Positions 6,007-12,130 of a stretch of DNA of 22,678 nt are shown here, one piece after another. Source of the DNA: a virus; IMG/VR virus record IMGVR_UViG_3300031749_000454, positions 1-22,678 of that record. One strand, written 5' to 3'. Both the position numbers and the translations under genes were made by a program. The notes beneath the pieces are model-generated. The model was not told where the DNA came from. It ran no database searches and saw only the letters and a program-made list of their open reading frames with translations. The stretch's first letter is position 1, and each line of letters opens with the position of its first letter.

Positions 6007-7229
6007 CCATGCTGCACCACATTGCCACCCGCGTGCTCAACACGCCGCTGATGATCCACAGCTCCAAGTTGGACGTGATTCTGTCGGTTCTTGGGCCGCG
6101 CATCGGCATTGATTCCGAGCCGCATCTTGCAGCCTTCGATGCCGCGCCAGGCATGGCGCAAGTCGAAACAGTCGGGCGCATCGCCGTCGTTCCGGTTCAC
6201 GGTTCGCTGGTCAAGCGCAGCCTGGGCGTGCAAGCCATGTCTGGCCTGCTCTCCTATGACGACATCGGGGCCATGCTTGATGCAGCCATGTCCGATCCTG
6301 GGATCGACGGCATCCTGCTCGACATCGATTCACCCGGCGGCGAGGTCGGCGGCTGTTTCGAGCTGGCCGCGCGCATCCGGGGCATGACCAAGACGAAGCC
6401 GATCTGGGCACTGGCATCCGATAGCGCGTTCTCAGCAGCCTACGCCCTGGCGTGTGCCGCAGACCGCGTGCTGGTGACACAGACCGGGGGTGCTGGCTCC
6501 ATCGGCGTCATCGCCATGCACGTCGACCAATCCGCCGCCGATGCAAAAGAGGGTCTGCGCTACACCCAGGTGTTTGCCGGGTCGCACAAGAACGACTTCT
6601 CCCCGCATGCGCCGCTGTCCGACACCGCGCAGTCCACCCTGCAAGCCGAGATCGACAGGCTCTACAACCTGTTCACCGCGCACGTCGCATCCATGCGCGC
6701 CATGCCAGAAAGCACCGTGCGCGCCAGCGAGGCGCAGGTGTATTTCGGGCCGAATGCCGTACAGGCCGGTCTTGCAGATGCCGTCATGGACTTGCAGCAA
6801 GCCATCGCTTCATTCACCGCTTTTCTCACCCCGCAGGGCCGTTCGCGCAGTTCGGCTCGTGCGTCTGCTCAAGCCAACTGCGCACATCACCTGGAGACCG
6901 CTCCCATGCAAGACCAAGACCCTGTTCCCAGCGCGCCGCAGCCCGCAGCGGTTGCTGCGCAACCCACAGACGCAGCGGCAGTCGCCGCCGCCGCCCGCGC
7001 CGACGCGCAAGCCATCGTCGAACTCTGCACCCTGGCCGGGATGCCCGACGTCGCCATGAGCATGCTGGCCTCCGGCGCCACGGTGGACGCCGCACGCGCC
7101 TTCCTGCTCGATGCCAAAGCCGGGGCGCAGTCGCCCGAGATCGTCAGCGCCGTCGATCCGGCCAAGACCACCGCGCCGAAGTCCAACCCCGTTCTTCAGG
7201 CCGTTCGCCGTCTCACCCACAAGGAGTAA
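6003..7229 (+). CDS. Prohead protease, S49 family (lambda gpC-like), with scaffold C-terminus
   Basis: A 408-aa protein. Residues 55-270 are an SppA/S49 serine protease: IAVVPVHGSLVKR, ILLDIDSPGGEVGGCFELAA, then DSAFSAAYALACAADRVLV with the likely nucleophile S144. GGAGSIGVIAMHVD follows, and GSHKNDFSPHAP carries the candidate general base K196. The region from about 300 is Ala/Pro/Gln-rich, followed by helices (AIVELCTLAGMPDVAMSMLA) resembling a scaffold domain. In lambda, gpC processes the prohead and the nested Nu3 is the scaffold; the same arrangement is likely here. The start overlaps the portal stop (ATGA). Confidence 0.95.
   Translation: MTMLHHIATRVLNTPLMIHSSKLDVILSVLGPRIGIDSEPHLAAFDAAPGMAQVETVGRIAVVPVHGSLVKRSLGVQAMSGLLSYDDIGAMLDAAMSDPGIDGILLDIDSPGGEVGGCFELAARIRGMTKTKPIWALASDSAFSAAYALACAADRVLVTQTGGAGSIGVIAMHVDQSAADAKEGLRYTQVFAGSHKNDFSPHAPLSDTAQSTLQAEIDRLYNLFTAHVASMRAMPESTVRASEAQVYFGPNAVQAGLADAVMDLQQAIASFTAFLTPQGRSRSSARASAQANCAHHLETAPMQDQDPVPSAPQPAAVAAQPTDAAAVAAAARADAQAIVELCTLAGMPDVAMSMLASGATVDAARAFLLDAKAGAQSPEIVSAVDPAKTTAPKSNPVLQAVRRLTHKE
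6906..7229 (+). CDS. Possible internally started scaffold protein (Nu3-like)
   Basis: An in-frame ATG at 6906 inside the protease gene is preceded by GGAGA at 6893-6897 with 8 nt spacing, a good ribosome binding site. It would give a 107-aa protein starting MQDQDPVPSAPQ. The product would be an Ala/Pro-rich linker and helical scaffold region without the protease. Lambda makes Nu3 in exactly this way from the 3' part of gene C. The site and position are visible; expression is inferred. Confidence 0.6.
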   Translation: MQDQDPVPSAPQPAAVAAQPTDAAAVAAAARADAQAIVELCTLAGMPDVAMSMLASGATVDAARAFLLDAKAGAQSPEIVSAVDPAKTTAPKSNPVLQAVRRLTHKE

Positions 7230-7232
7230 GCC

Positions 7233-7610
7233 ATGACTGTTGCAATTCAACCCAAAACCGTGCAGGACATCGTTCTTTATGAGGAAGATGAACTGGGCCG
7301 CTATTCGCGCGAGACGGTGACCATCGCAGCGGGCCGCTGGCTGCCGCTGGGCACGGTGCTGGGCCGACGCAGCGCAGACGGCCTGTGCGTGGCGCTCGAT
7401 CCGGCCGCCACCGACGGCAGCCAACTGCCGTATGGCGTGCTGCTGGCCGACACCGACGCGTTTGTCGACAAACCGGCTGCGGCTATCGTGCGCCACGCCA
7501 TCCTCAAACGTCCTGCCTTGCGCTGGCCCGCGGTACTGGATGCCACTGGCATCAAGGCGATGGAAGACCTGGCGCAGACCCGCGGCATCGTGGTGCGCGA
7601 CGCCCTCTGA
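7233..7610 (+). CDS. Head decoration protein (gpD family)
   Basis: A 125-aa protein three bases after the protease stop, with a GGAG-type ribosome site before ATG. It is expected to form trimers on the outside of the capsid and stabilise the expanded head, as lambda gpD does. Family-like features are the VTIAAGRWLPLGTVLGR segment and SQLPYGVLLADTDAFVD followed by AAIVRHAILKRPALRWP. The N-terminus (VQDIVLYEEDELGRYSRETV) is characteristic. Its place between protease and major capsid protein matches lambda C-D-E. A terminator follows. Confidence 0.93.
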   Translation: MTVAIQPKTVQDIVLYEEDELGRYSRETVTIAAGRWLPLGTVLGRRSADGLCVALDPAATDGSQLPYGVLLADTDAFVDKPAAAIVRHAILKRPALRWPAVLDATGIKAMEDLAQTRGIVVRDAL

Positions 7611-7632
7611 TCCTCCCCTCCCCCACCGTCTG

Positions 7633-7673
7633 AACCCGCCTTGGGCCTTGGCGCCCGGGCGGGTTTGTTTTTT
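7633..7673 (+). terminator. Intrinsic terminator between decoration and capsid genes
   Basis: The arms AACCCGCC (7633-7640) and GGCGGGTT (7658-7665) pair over 8 bp. An inner GGGC (7643-7646) and GCCC (7653-7656) extend the stem, and TGTTTTTT (7666-7673) follows. This is a textbook Rho-independent terminator on the plus strand. It sits between two essential head genes, so late transcription must pass it, by antitermination or partial read-through, unless there is a separate promoter for the capsid gene. Confidence 0.85.
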
Positions 7674-7685
7674 CTGGAGCAAGCC

Positions 7686-8687
7686 ATGCAAAACCCGTTT
7701 TCCAATCCCGCCTTCGACATGGCCAGCCTGACGACGGCCATCAATGTCATTCCCAACCGCTACGGCCTCATCGGCCAGCTCGGTCTGTTCGCGCCCAAGC
7801 CGGTGCGCACCCGCACCGTGCTGGTGGAGGAGTATGCCGGACGGCTCACCCTGCTGCCCACCCGCCCGGTGGGTTCTCCCGGCACCACGGCGCAGGCTGG
7901 CAAGCGCAAGGTGCGCAGCTTCATCGTGCCGCACATCCCGCACGACGACGTGGTCATGCCCGAGGAGGTGCAAGGCCTGCGCGCCTTCGGCTCGGAAACC
8001 GAGATGGAGTCGCTGTCCACGGTGATGGCGCGGCACCTGGCCGACATGCGCAACAAGCACGCCATCACCCTGGAGCACCTGCGCATGGGCGCGCTCAAGG
8101 GCCAGGTGCTCGATGCCGACGGTTCCACCCTGATCGACCTGTTTGCCGAGTATGGACTCACGCAAACCGTGGTGCCGTTCGAATTGACCAATGCCGCGAG
8201 CAATGTGAAGAAGAAGTGCTATGACGTGCTGCGCGGCATTGAGGACAATCTGCTGGGCGAAGTGATGACCGGGGTGGTGGTGCTGTGCTCGCCGGAGTTC
8301 TTCGATGCCCTGACCACGCACCCCAAGGTCGAGGCGGCCTATGCCCGCTGGCAGGAAGGCGCCATCCTGATCAACGACAACCGCGGCGGTTTCCAGTTCG
8401 CCGGGATCACCTTCCGCGAGTACCGCGGCCAGGTGAGCACCCCGGACGGCACGGTGCGGCGCTTCATCGCCGCTGGGCAGGCGCATGCCTTCCCCGTCGG
8501 CACGCTCGACACCTTCGCCACCTACTTCGCCCCGGCCGACTTCAACGAGACGGTGAACACCCTGGGCCAGGAGCTCTACGCCAAGCAGGAGCCGCGCGAG
8601 TTCGACCGCGGCACGGCCGTCCACACCCAGAGCAACCCGCTGCCGATGTGCCACCGCCCCGCCGTGCTGGTCAAGCTCACGGTGTGA
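7686..8687 (+). CDS. Major capsid protein E
   Basis: A 333-aa HK97-fold main shell protein of the gpE family. The start MQNPFSNPAFDMASLTTAIN with GGAG 8 nt upstream is chosen; an upstream in-frame ATG at 7641 lies in the terminator stem and is rejected. Family stretches visible are IPNRYGLIGQLGLFAPKPVR, RTRTVLVEEY, then PHIPHDDVVMPEEVQGLRAF, and later LEHLRMGALKGQVLDADGST and GVVVLCSPEFFDALTTHPKV. The C-terminal FAPADFNETVNTLGQELYAK and a following CHRPAVLVKL end are typical. The length is close to lambda gpE (341 aa). Confidence 0.97.
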   Translation: MQNPFSNPAFDMASLTTAINVIPNRYGLIGQLGLFAPKPVRTRTVLVEEYAGRLTLLPTRPVGSPGTTAQAGKRKVRSFIVPHIPHDDVVMPEEVQGLRAFGSETEMESLSTVMARHLADMRNKHAITLEHLRMGALKGQVLDADGSTLIDLFAEYGLTQTVVPFELTNAASNVKKKCYDVLRGIEDNLLGEVMTGVVVLCSPEFFDALTTHPKVEAAYARWQEGAILINDNRGGFQFAGITFREYRGQVSTPDGTVRRFIAAGQAHAFPVGTLDTFATYFAPADFNETVNTLGQELYAKQEPREFDRGTAVHTQSNPLPMCHRPAVLVKLTV

Positions 8688-8696
8688 GGGGCAGCC

Positions 8697-8981
8697 GTGG
8701 TCATGCGCGTCGAGGACTTGTATGACGCGGCGCAGGGCTGCGGGTTTCTGACGGTGGTCACGGTGGCGGGGCAGACGGCGTGGTGCGCGTTTCGGGCGCC
8801 CGATGACGACGTGCTATCGGGCCTGGCGCGCTCCACCGACTACGCCATCGAGTATCCGGCCAGCCGCCTCACCCTGGCGGCCGGAGATGCGGTGGTCATC
8901 GGTGGCGCGAACTACCGGGTGCGCGAGCTCACCGCGCTGCGTGACGGCAGCGAAGTGCGCGCCACGCTGAGCAGGCTCTGA
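8697..8981 (+). CDS. Head-tail connector / attachment protein
   Basis: A 94-aa protein following the capsid gene. A GTG at 8697 has GAGGGG 5 nt upstream and is preferred to the ATG at 8703. The sequence MRVEDLYDAAQGCGFLTVVT, GQTAWCAFRAPDDDVLSGLA and later GDAVVIGGANYRVRELTALR with RATLSRL is consistent with a small beta-rich connector of the lambda gpFII type. I rely on size, position and the pattern rather than a firm family match. Confidence 0.7.
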   Translation: MVMRVEDLYDAAQGCGFLTVVTVAGQTAWCAFRAPDDDVLSGLARSTDYAIEYPASRLTLAAGDAVVIGGANYRVRELTALRDGSEVRATLSRL

Positions 8982-8984
8982 GCC

Positions 8985-9413
8985 ATGTCCAGCATCCGTG
9001 AGCGCATCGTGCGTGCCGTGATTGAGCGGCTGCGCATCGCCGTGGCCCCGGTGGAGGTGCTGCGCCAACCCGCCACCGCGCAGCCGCGTGAGGCCAGCCC
9101 TTTCCTTGCCGTGATCGCGCAATCAGACACCCGCGATGCCGACCTCAACACCACATCGCAGCGCGTCCTGAGCCTGCGTCTGACGGCCGTATCACGCGAC
9201 GCGGCAGACCCCTGGGGCCAGGCCGACGCGCTGCTGTGCGCCGCACACAGGGCGCTGCTGGCCGACCCGACGCTGGCGGGCCTGGCCTTGTCCACGACCC
9301 TGCAGGACGTGGATTTTGAAGCGGAGGACGCCGACGCCGCAGCGATTGCCGTCCCCGCCGTGTATGCCATCACCTACCGCACCGCGCGTGCGGACATCAC
9401 AGAAGGAGGCTGA
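8985..9413 (+). CDS. Tail terminator / completion-like protein
   Basis: A 142-aa protein beginning three bases after the connector. SSIRERIVRAVIERLRIAVA forms an amphipathic N-terminal helix. FLAVIAQSDTRDADLNTTSQ and RVLSLRLTAVSRDAADPWGQ precede a helix (ADALLCAAHRALLADPTLAG), and VYAITYRTARAD is the last strand. This helix-strand order is typical of gpU-type tail terminators, which cap the tail tube and join it to the head. The position between connector and tube protein supports this. The exact family is not certain. Confidence 0.65.
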   Translation: MSSIRERIVRAVIERLRIAVAPVEVLRQPATAQPREASPFLAVIAQSDTRDADLNTTSQRVLSLRLTAVSRDAADPWGQADALLCAAHRALLADPTLAGLALSTTLQDVDFEAEDADAAAIAVPAVYAITYRTARADITEGG

Positions 9414-9414
9414 A

Positions 9415-9615
9415 ATGCCCTTTGTCACCCTGAAGCAGCCCCACACCCACGGCGGTGTGGCCCATCGTGCGGGCGCGCGCATCGAGGTCGATGCCAACGC
9501 GGCACATTGGCTGGTCGATCTTGGGATCGCCACAGCAGATGCCCAAGCCCATCCTGCACCAAAGGCCACGGCCGATGCGGCGCCGTCCAAGACATTCACC
9601 CCAACCAAAGAGTAA
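9415..9615 (+). CDS. Small hypothetical tail-module protein (DUF7210-like)
   Basis: A 66-aa protein with a strong AAGGAGG ribosome site 6 nt before ATG 9415. The first 45 residues (MPFVTLKQPHTHGGVAHRAG, ARIEVDANAAHWLVDLGIAT) form a compact beta-alpha unit seen in small phage proteins next to tail tube genes. The tail is Ala/Pro/Thr-rich and probably disordered. It may assist tail tube assembly, but no function is established. DUF7210 is named from memory of the pattern and should be treated as tentative. Confidence 0.7.
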   Translation: MPFVTLKQPHTHGGVAHRAGARIEVDANAAHWLVDLGIATADAQAHPAPKATADAAPSKTFTPTKE

Positions 9616-9621
9616 ACCCCC

Positions 9622-10377
9622 ATGTCCTATTACGCCTCGTTCCAAGGCCGGGTCTATCTGGCCGAACGCAGCCTGCTCGGCCAGCCCGTCAACGCCCGGC
9701 AGGTGGGCAACGTCTCCAAGCTGAGCCTGGCCCTCAAGACCGAAGTGATCGAGCATTACGAGTCCATGAGCGGCCAGCGCAGCCAGGACTTGCGCATGAT
9801 CAAGCAGAAGTCCGCCAGCGTGAACCTCACCCTGGAAGAGTTCACCGCCGAGAACCTGGCCTTGGCGCTGTACGGCTCTTCGGTGCAGAGCGCTGCGGGC
9901 AGCGTGACCGCCGAACCCGTCGGCGGCGCGGCTGCGGTGGTCGGTGAACGCTATTTCCTCGCCCACCCGAAGGTGTCGGCGCTGGTGGTGACCGATTCGG
10001 CGGCCACACCCGCCACGCTCACTGCAGGGACACATTACACCGCCGACACCGACTTCGGTGCCCTCCAGTTTCTGGATACCACCGGCTTGACCGCGCCGTT
10101 CAAGGCGGCCTACACCTTTGGTGCCGTGTCGGACGTGGGCCTGTTCACCGCGCCGCTGCCAGAACGCTTCCTGCGCTTCGAGGGCGTGAACACCGCCTTC
10201 GGCAACGAGAAGTGGCTGATCGAGCTTTACCGCGTGGCCTTCGATCCGCTCAAAGGGCTGGACGTGATCGGCGACGATCTCAACAAGTTCGAGCTCGACG
10301 GCAGTCTGCTGGCTGACTCCACCAAGCCGTATGACGCCACACTGGGTCAATTCGGCCACCTGCTGCGCCTGGCCTGA
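9622..10377 (+). CDS. Major tail tube protein
   Basis: A 251-aa protein in the tube-protein slot. The N-terminus SYYASFQGRVYLAERSLLGQ, then VGNVSKLSLALKTEVIEHYE and SGQRSQDLRMIKQKSASVNL, fits the beta-sandwich tube family. An insert with ERYFLAHPKVSALVVTDSAA and TAGTHYTADTDFGALQFLDT looks like an added beta domain. The C-terminal NEKWLIELYRVAFDPLKGLD and DLNKFELDGSLLADSTK complete it. It should polymerise into the hollow tail tube. Its TGA overlaps the chaperone ATG (TGATG). Confidence 0.88.
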   Translation: MSYYASFQGRVYLAERSLLGQPVNARQVGNVSKLSLALKTEVIEHYESMSGQRSQDLRMIKQKSASVNLTLEEFTAENLALALYGSSVQSAAGSVTAEPVGGAAAVVGERYFLAHPKVSALVVTDSAATPATLTAGTHYTADTDFGALQFLDTTGLTAPFKAAYTFGAVSDVGLFTAPLPERFLRFEGVNTAFGNEKWLIELYRVAFDPLKGLDVIGDDLNKFELDGSLLADSTKPYDATLGQFGHLLRLA

Positions 10378-10763
10378 TGATCATGGAGCACTCCGTCACC
10401 CTGCCTTCTGGCGAGAGCCTGACCCTGGAGCCGGTGCGACTGGGCGCCCTGCCTGCCTTCGTGCGGGCGGTGCAGCCTTTGGCGCAACAGATCGCCAGCG
10501 GGACCTTCGATGTGCTGCAGGCTCTGGCCGACCACGGCGAGCGCCTGCAAACGGCGCTGAGCCTGGCCACGGGCCGCCCGCGTGCCTGGGTCGAGGCGCT
10601 GGCGCTCGATGATGCCGTGGTGCTTGCGGCGGCCGTCATCGAGGTCAATGCGGGTTTTTTGCAGCAGCGCCTGCTGCCGGCCATCGCCCAGGCCGGCGCG
10701 CAGGTGACGCCTGTGCTGCCGGCAAGCCCATCGATATTGACGCCACCCTCTGCGACTGGATGA
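10377..10763 (+). CDS. Tail assembly chaperone (gpG-like)
   Basis: A 128-aa zero-frame protein: MEHSVTLPSGESLTLEPVRL, GALPAFVRAVQPLAQQI, then helices ending AAAVIEVNAGFLQQRLLPAI. It is directly downstream of the tube gene and upstream of the tape measure, as lambda G. The last 40 codons, after the slippery site, have weaker coding character. In this family the short product coats the tape measure during tube assembly. The stop overlaps an ATG for a -1-frame reading (ATGA at 10760). Confidence 0.8.
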   Translation: MIMEHSVTLPSGESLTLEPVRLGALPAFVRAVQPLAQQIASGTFDVLQALADHGERLQTALSLATGRPRAWVEALALDDAVVLAAAVIEVNAGFLQQRLLPAIAQAGAQVTPVLPASPSILTPPSATG

Positions 10764-10984
10764 TCGACCTGACCACATCGGGCATCGACTACGCCCAGGC
10801 CTGCGCCCTGCCCTGGACGCAGGCGCGCGATCTGCGCGCGGCCGTGCTGCGCGCCCGCTCTGCCCATCTGCTCACCCACGCCGTGGCCTGCCGCGCGGCG
10901 CAACTCCCCGCCGACGCCTGGCAGCGCTGGCTCACCACCCTGGAGGAACACCCCGATGCCCGAGGAACTCAAGCCCCGCTTTGA
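10377..10984 (+). CDS. Tail assembly chaperone frameshift product (gpGT-like)
   Basis: A -1 shift at 10652-10661 fuses the gpG-like N-terminus to the -1 frame, which has no stop from 10613 to 10981. The fusion is about 202 aa. Past the slip, the -1 frame passes KPIDIDATLCDWMIDLTTSG and then IDYAQACALPWTQARDLRAA. Coding-like sequence is therefore present upstream of the ATG at 10760, which argues that the T part is normally made by frameshift rather than by separate initiation. In lambda the GT form recruits the tube protein to the tape measure. Separate translation from 10760 remains an alternative. Confidence 0.75.
10652..10697 (+). promoter_or_regulatory. Programmed -1 frameshift site with downstream hairpins
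   Basis: In the chaperone reading frame two overlapping X-XXY-YYZ heptamers occur: G-GGT-TTT at 10652-10658 and T-TTT-TTG at 10655-10661. A 6-bp hairpin CAGCAG/CTGCTG (10662-10676) and a 7-bp hairpin GCCGGCC/GGCCGGC (10676-10697, 8-nt loop) follow, and they share one base, so they may compete. Both the zero and -1 frames are open here. This is the expected arrangement for lambda G/GT. Confidence 0.75.
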
Positions 10985-11228
10985 CATGACCATCCGGCTC
11001 GATCACCTGCTCACCCTGATCGCAGTGCTGCTGGTCATCTTGCTGGAGTGGAACCCGCACCAGGCGGCGCTGGACAAGCGCATCAGCCTGCTGGAGCAAC
11101 AGAGCGTGCGCCAGCAGCAGATCGATGCGGCGCAGGATCAGCGGCTGCGCGAGGAACTGAACTCCATCCACGACGCGGTGCGCCGCATCGAGGACAAGCT
11201 CGACAGCAGGCGGGGGATAGGCCAATGA
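10956..11228 (+). CDS. Small membrane protein with coiled coil, holin/antiholin candidate
   Basis: A 90-aa protein. GGAGGA 8 nt before ATG 10956 supports the start, which lies inside the end of the chaperone T frame. One membrane segment, LLTLIAVLLVILLEW (about residues 18-32), is followed by a long heptad-rich helix (ALDKRISLLEQQSVRQQQID, LREELNSIHDAVRRIEDKLD). It precedes another membrane protein and the lysozyme, so a role as holin, antiholin or lysis regulator is plausible. No family match is certain. Confidence 0.75.
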   Translation: MPEELKPRFDMTIRLDHLLTLIAVLLVILLEWNPHQAALDKRISLLEQQSVRQQQIDAAQDQRLREELNSIHDAVRRIEDKLDSRRGIGQ

Positions 11229-11437
11229 TGCAGCTCGACCCCCGCTGGCGTGACATCCTGCGCCGCGCCTGGAGCGTGCGCCTGATGCTGCTGGCCGCGC
11301 TGCTGTCCGGACTGGAAGCGGTGTTGACGCTGTTCCCTGACGTGCTGCCGCTATCGCGCTCGATGCTTGCGGTGCTGACACCTGCTGTCATCGGCGCGGC
11401 GTTTGTGGCGCGGCTGTTTGCGCAACGAGGGCTGTGA
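11225..11437 (+). CDS. Two-helix membrane protein, holin candidate (DUF7940-like)
   Basis: A 70-aa protein whose ATG overlaps the previous stop (ATGA). LDPRWRDILRRAWSVRLMLL opens into a membrane helix (LMLLAALLSGLEAVLTLF). A turn follows, then a second helix (MLAVLTPAVIGAAFVARLFA). The DPRWR-ILRRAWSVRL motif recalls DUF7940 phage proteins often labelled holin. It lies two bases before the lysozyme, so it is the best holin candidate in the window. Holin activity is inferred from topology and position. Confidence 0.75.
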   Translation: MMQLDPRWRDILRRAWSVRLMLLAALLSGLEAVLTLFPDVLPLSRSMLAVLTPAVIGAAFVARLFAQRGL

Positions 11438-11438
11438 C

Positions 11439-11936
11439 ATGGCCAACACACGCATCAAGGCGGCGCTGCTGGCGCTCTCGGCCAGCGGCCTGATCGGCAT
11501 CGCCGTACACGAAGGCTATCAGCAGGTGGCGGCGCCGCCCGTCCAGGGCGATGTGCCCACGGTGGGTTTCGGCCACACCGCGCAAGTTCGTGCTGGCGAT
11601 ACCACCACCCCGGTGCGTGCGCTCATTGCGCTGCACGGCGATGTCTCGGCCACAGAGCGCGGCTTGCACGCCTGCCTGGGGGACGTTGCCCTCACCCAAA
11701 ACGAATGGGACGCCTACGTCGCGCTGGCCTTCAACGTCGGCGCGGACAAGGTCTGCCGCTCCACCCTGGCGCGGCTGCTGCACCAAGATCCGCCCGACTA
11801 CACCGGCGCGTGCCAGCAGATTTTGCGCTGGACGTTCTTCCAGGGCAAGAACTGCGCCGACCCCGCGCATCGACGGCTGTGCGGCGGCCTGCTCACACGC
11901 CGCCAGTCCGAGTACCAACGCTGCATGACACCATGA
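11439..11936 (+). CDS. Phage lysozyme, GH24, with signal-anchor N-terminus
   Basis: A 165-aa endolysin that cleaves peptidoglycan glycan strands. The start MANTRIKAALLALSASGLIG is chosen because it yields a signal-anchor-release-type hydrophobic helix (about 8-23). A catalytic Glu follows in HEGYQQ (E25), then GDVPTVGFGHT with T41, then LALHGDVSATERG-type text, NEWDAYVALAFNVGADKVCR and GGLLTRRQSEYQRCM. The usual Asp/Cys nine residues after Glu is Pro (P34) here. Several Cys residues may take part in disulfide control. SAR endolysins are exported by Sec and need holin-triggered membrane release. Confidence 0.93.
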   Translation: MANTRIKAALLALSASGLIGIAVHEGYQQVAAPPVQGDVPTVGFGHTAQVRAGDTTTPVRALIALHGDVSATERGLHACLGDVALTQNEWDAYVALAFNVGADKVCRSTLARLLHQDPPDYTGACQQILRWTFFQGKNCADPAHRRLCGGLLTRRQSEYQRCMTP

Positions 11937-12130
11937 CCCTTCTTTCCCCTTCGCTGCTGCGCATCGGCCAGGTGCGTCAGACCCACGCCTTCGGCGCGGT
12001 GCGCATCACCACCATCGAACGCCGTACCACCGAGCGCATCGTGCATTGCAAGGCCATCGACGGACAGGCCGATCTGATCCTCAGCCCAGTGTATTGCCAC
12101 CGCCTGCCGGTGGTCGCGTGCCATGCTTGA
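11933..12130 (+). CDS. Small hypothetical protein in the lysis cassette, 65 aa
   Basis: The ATG overlaps the lysozyme stop (ATGA) and the stop lies inside the start of the spanin gene, an arrangement typical of a coupled operon. The protein reads MTLLSPSLLRIGQVRQTHAF, then GAVRITTIERRTTERIVHCK, then QADLILSPVYCHRLPVV: a small, basic, beta-rich domain with no signal or membrane helix. No family is recognised. It could be a small nucleic-acid-binding or structural accessory, but nothing in the sequence settles this. Confidence 0.6.
   Translation: MTLLSPSLLRIGQVRQTHAFGAVRITTIERRTTERIVHCKAIDGQADLILSPVYCHRLPVVACHA

Noticed and set aside
7641-7685. A longer capsid protein starting at ATG 7641
   Set aside because: The extra 15 codons lie in the terminator stem and T-run. 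ATG 7686 has a good ribosome site and the expected family N-terminus.
6810-8654. A 614-codon minus-strand frame opposite protease, decoration and capsid genes
   Set aside because: It is a shadow of well-supported plus-strand genes and crosses a plus-strand terminator. No recognisable motifs.
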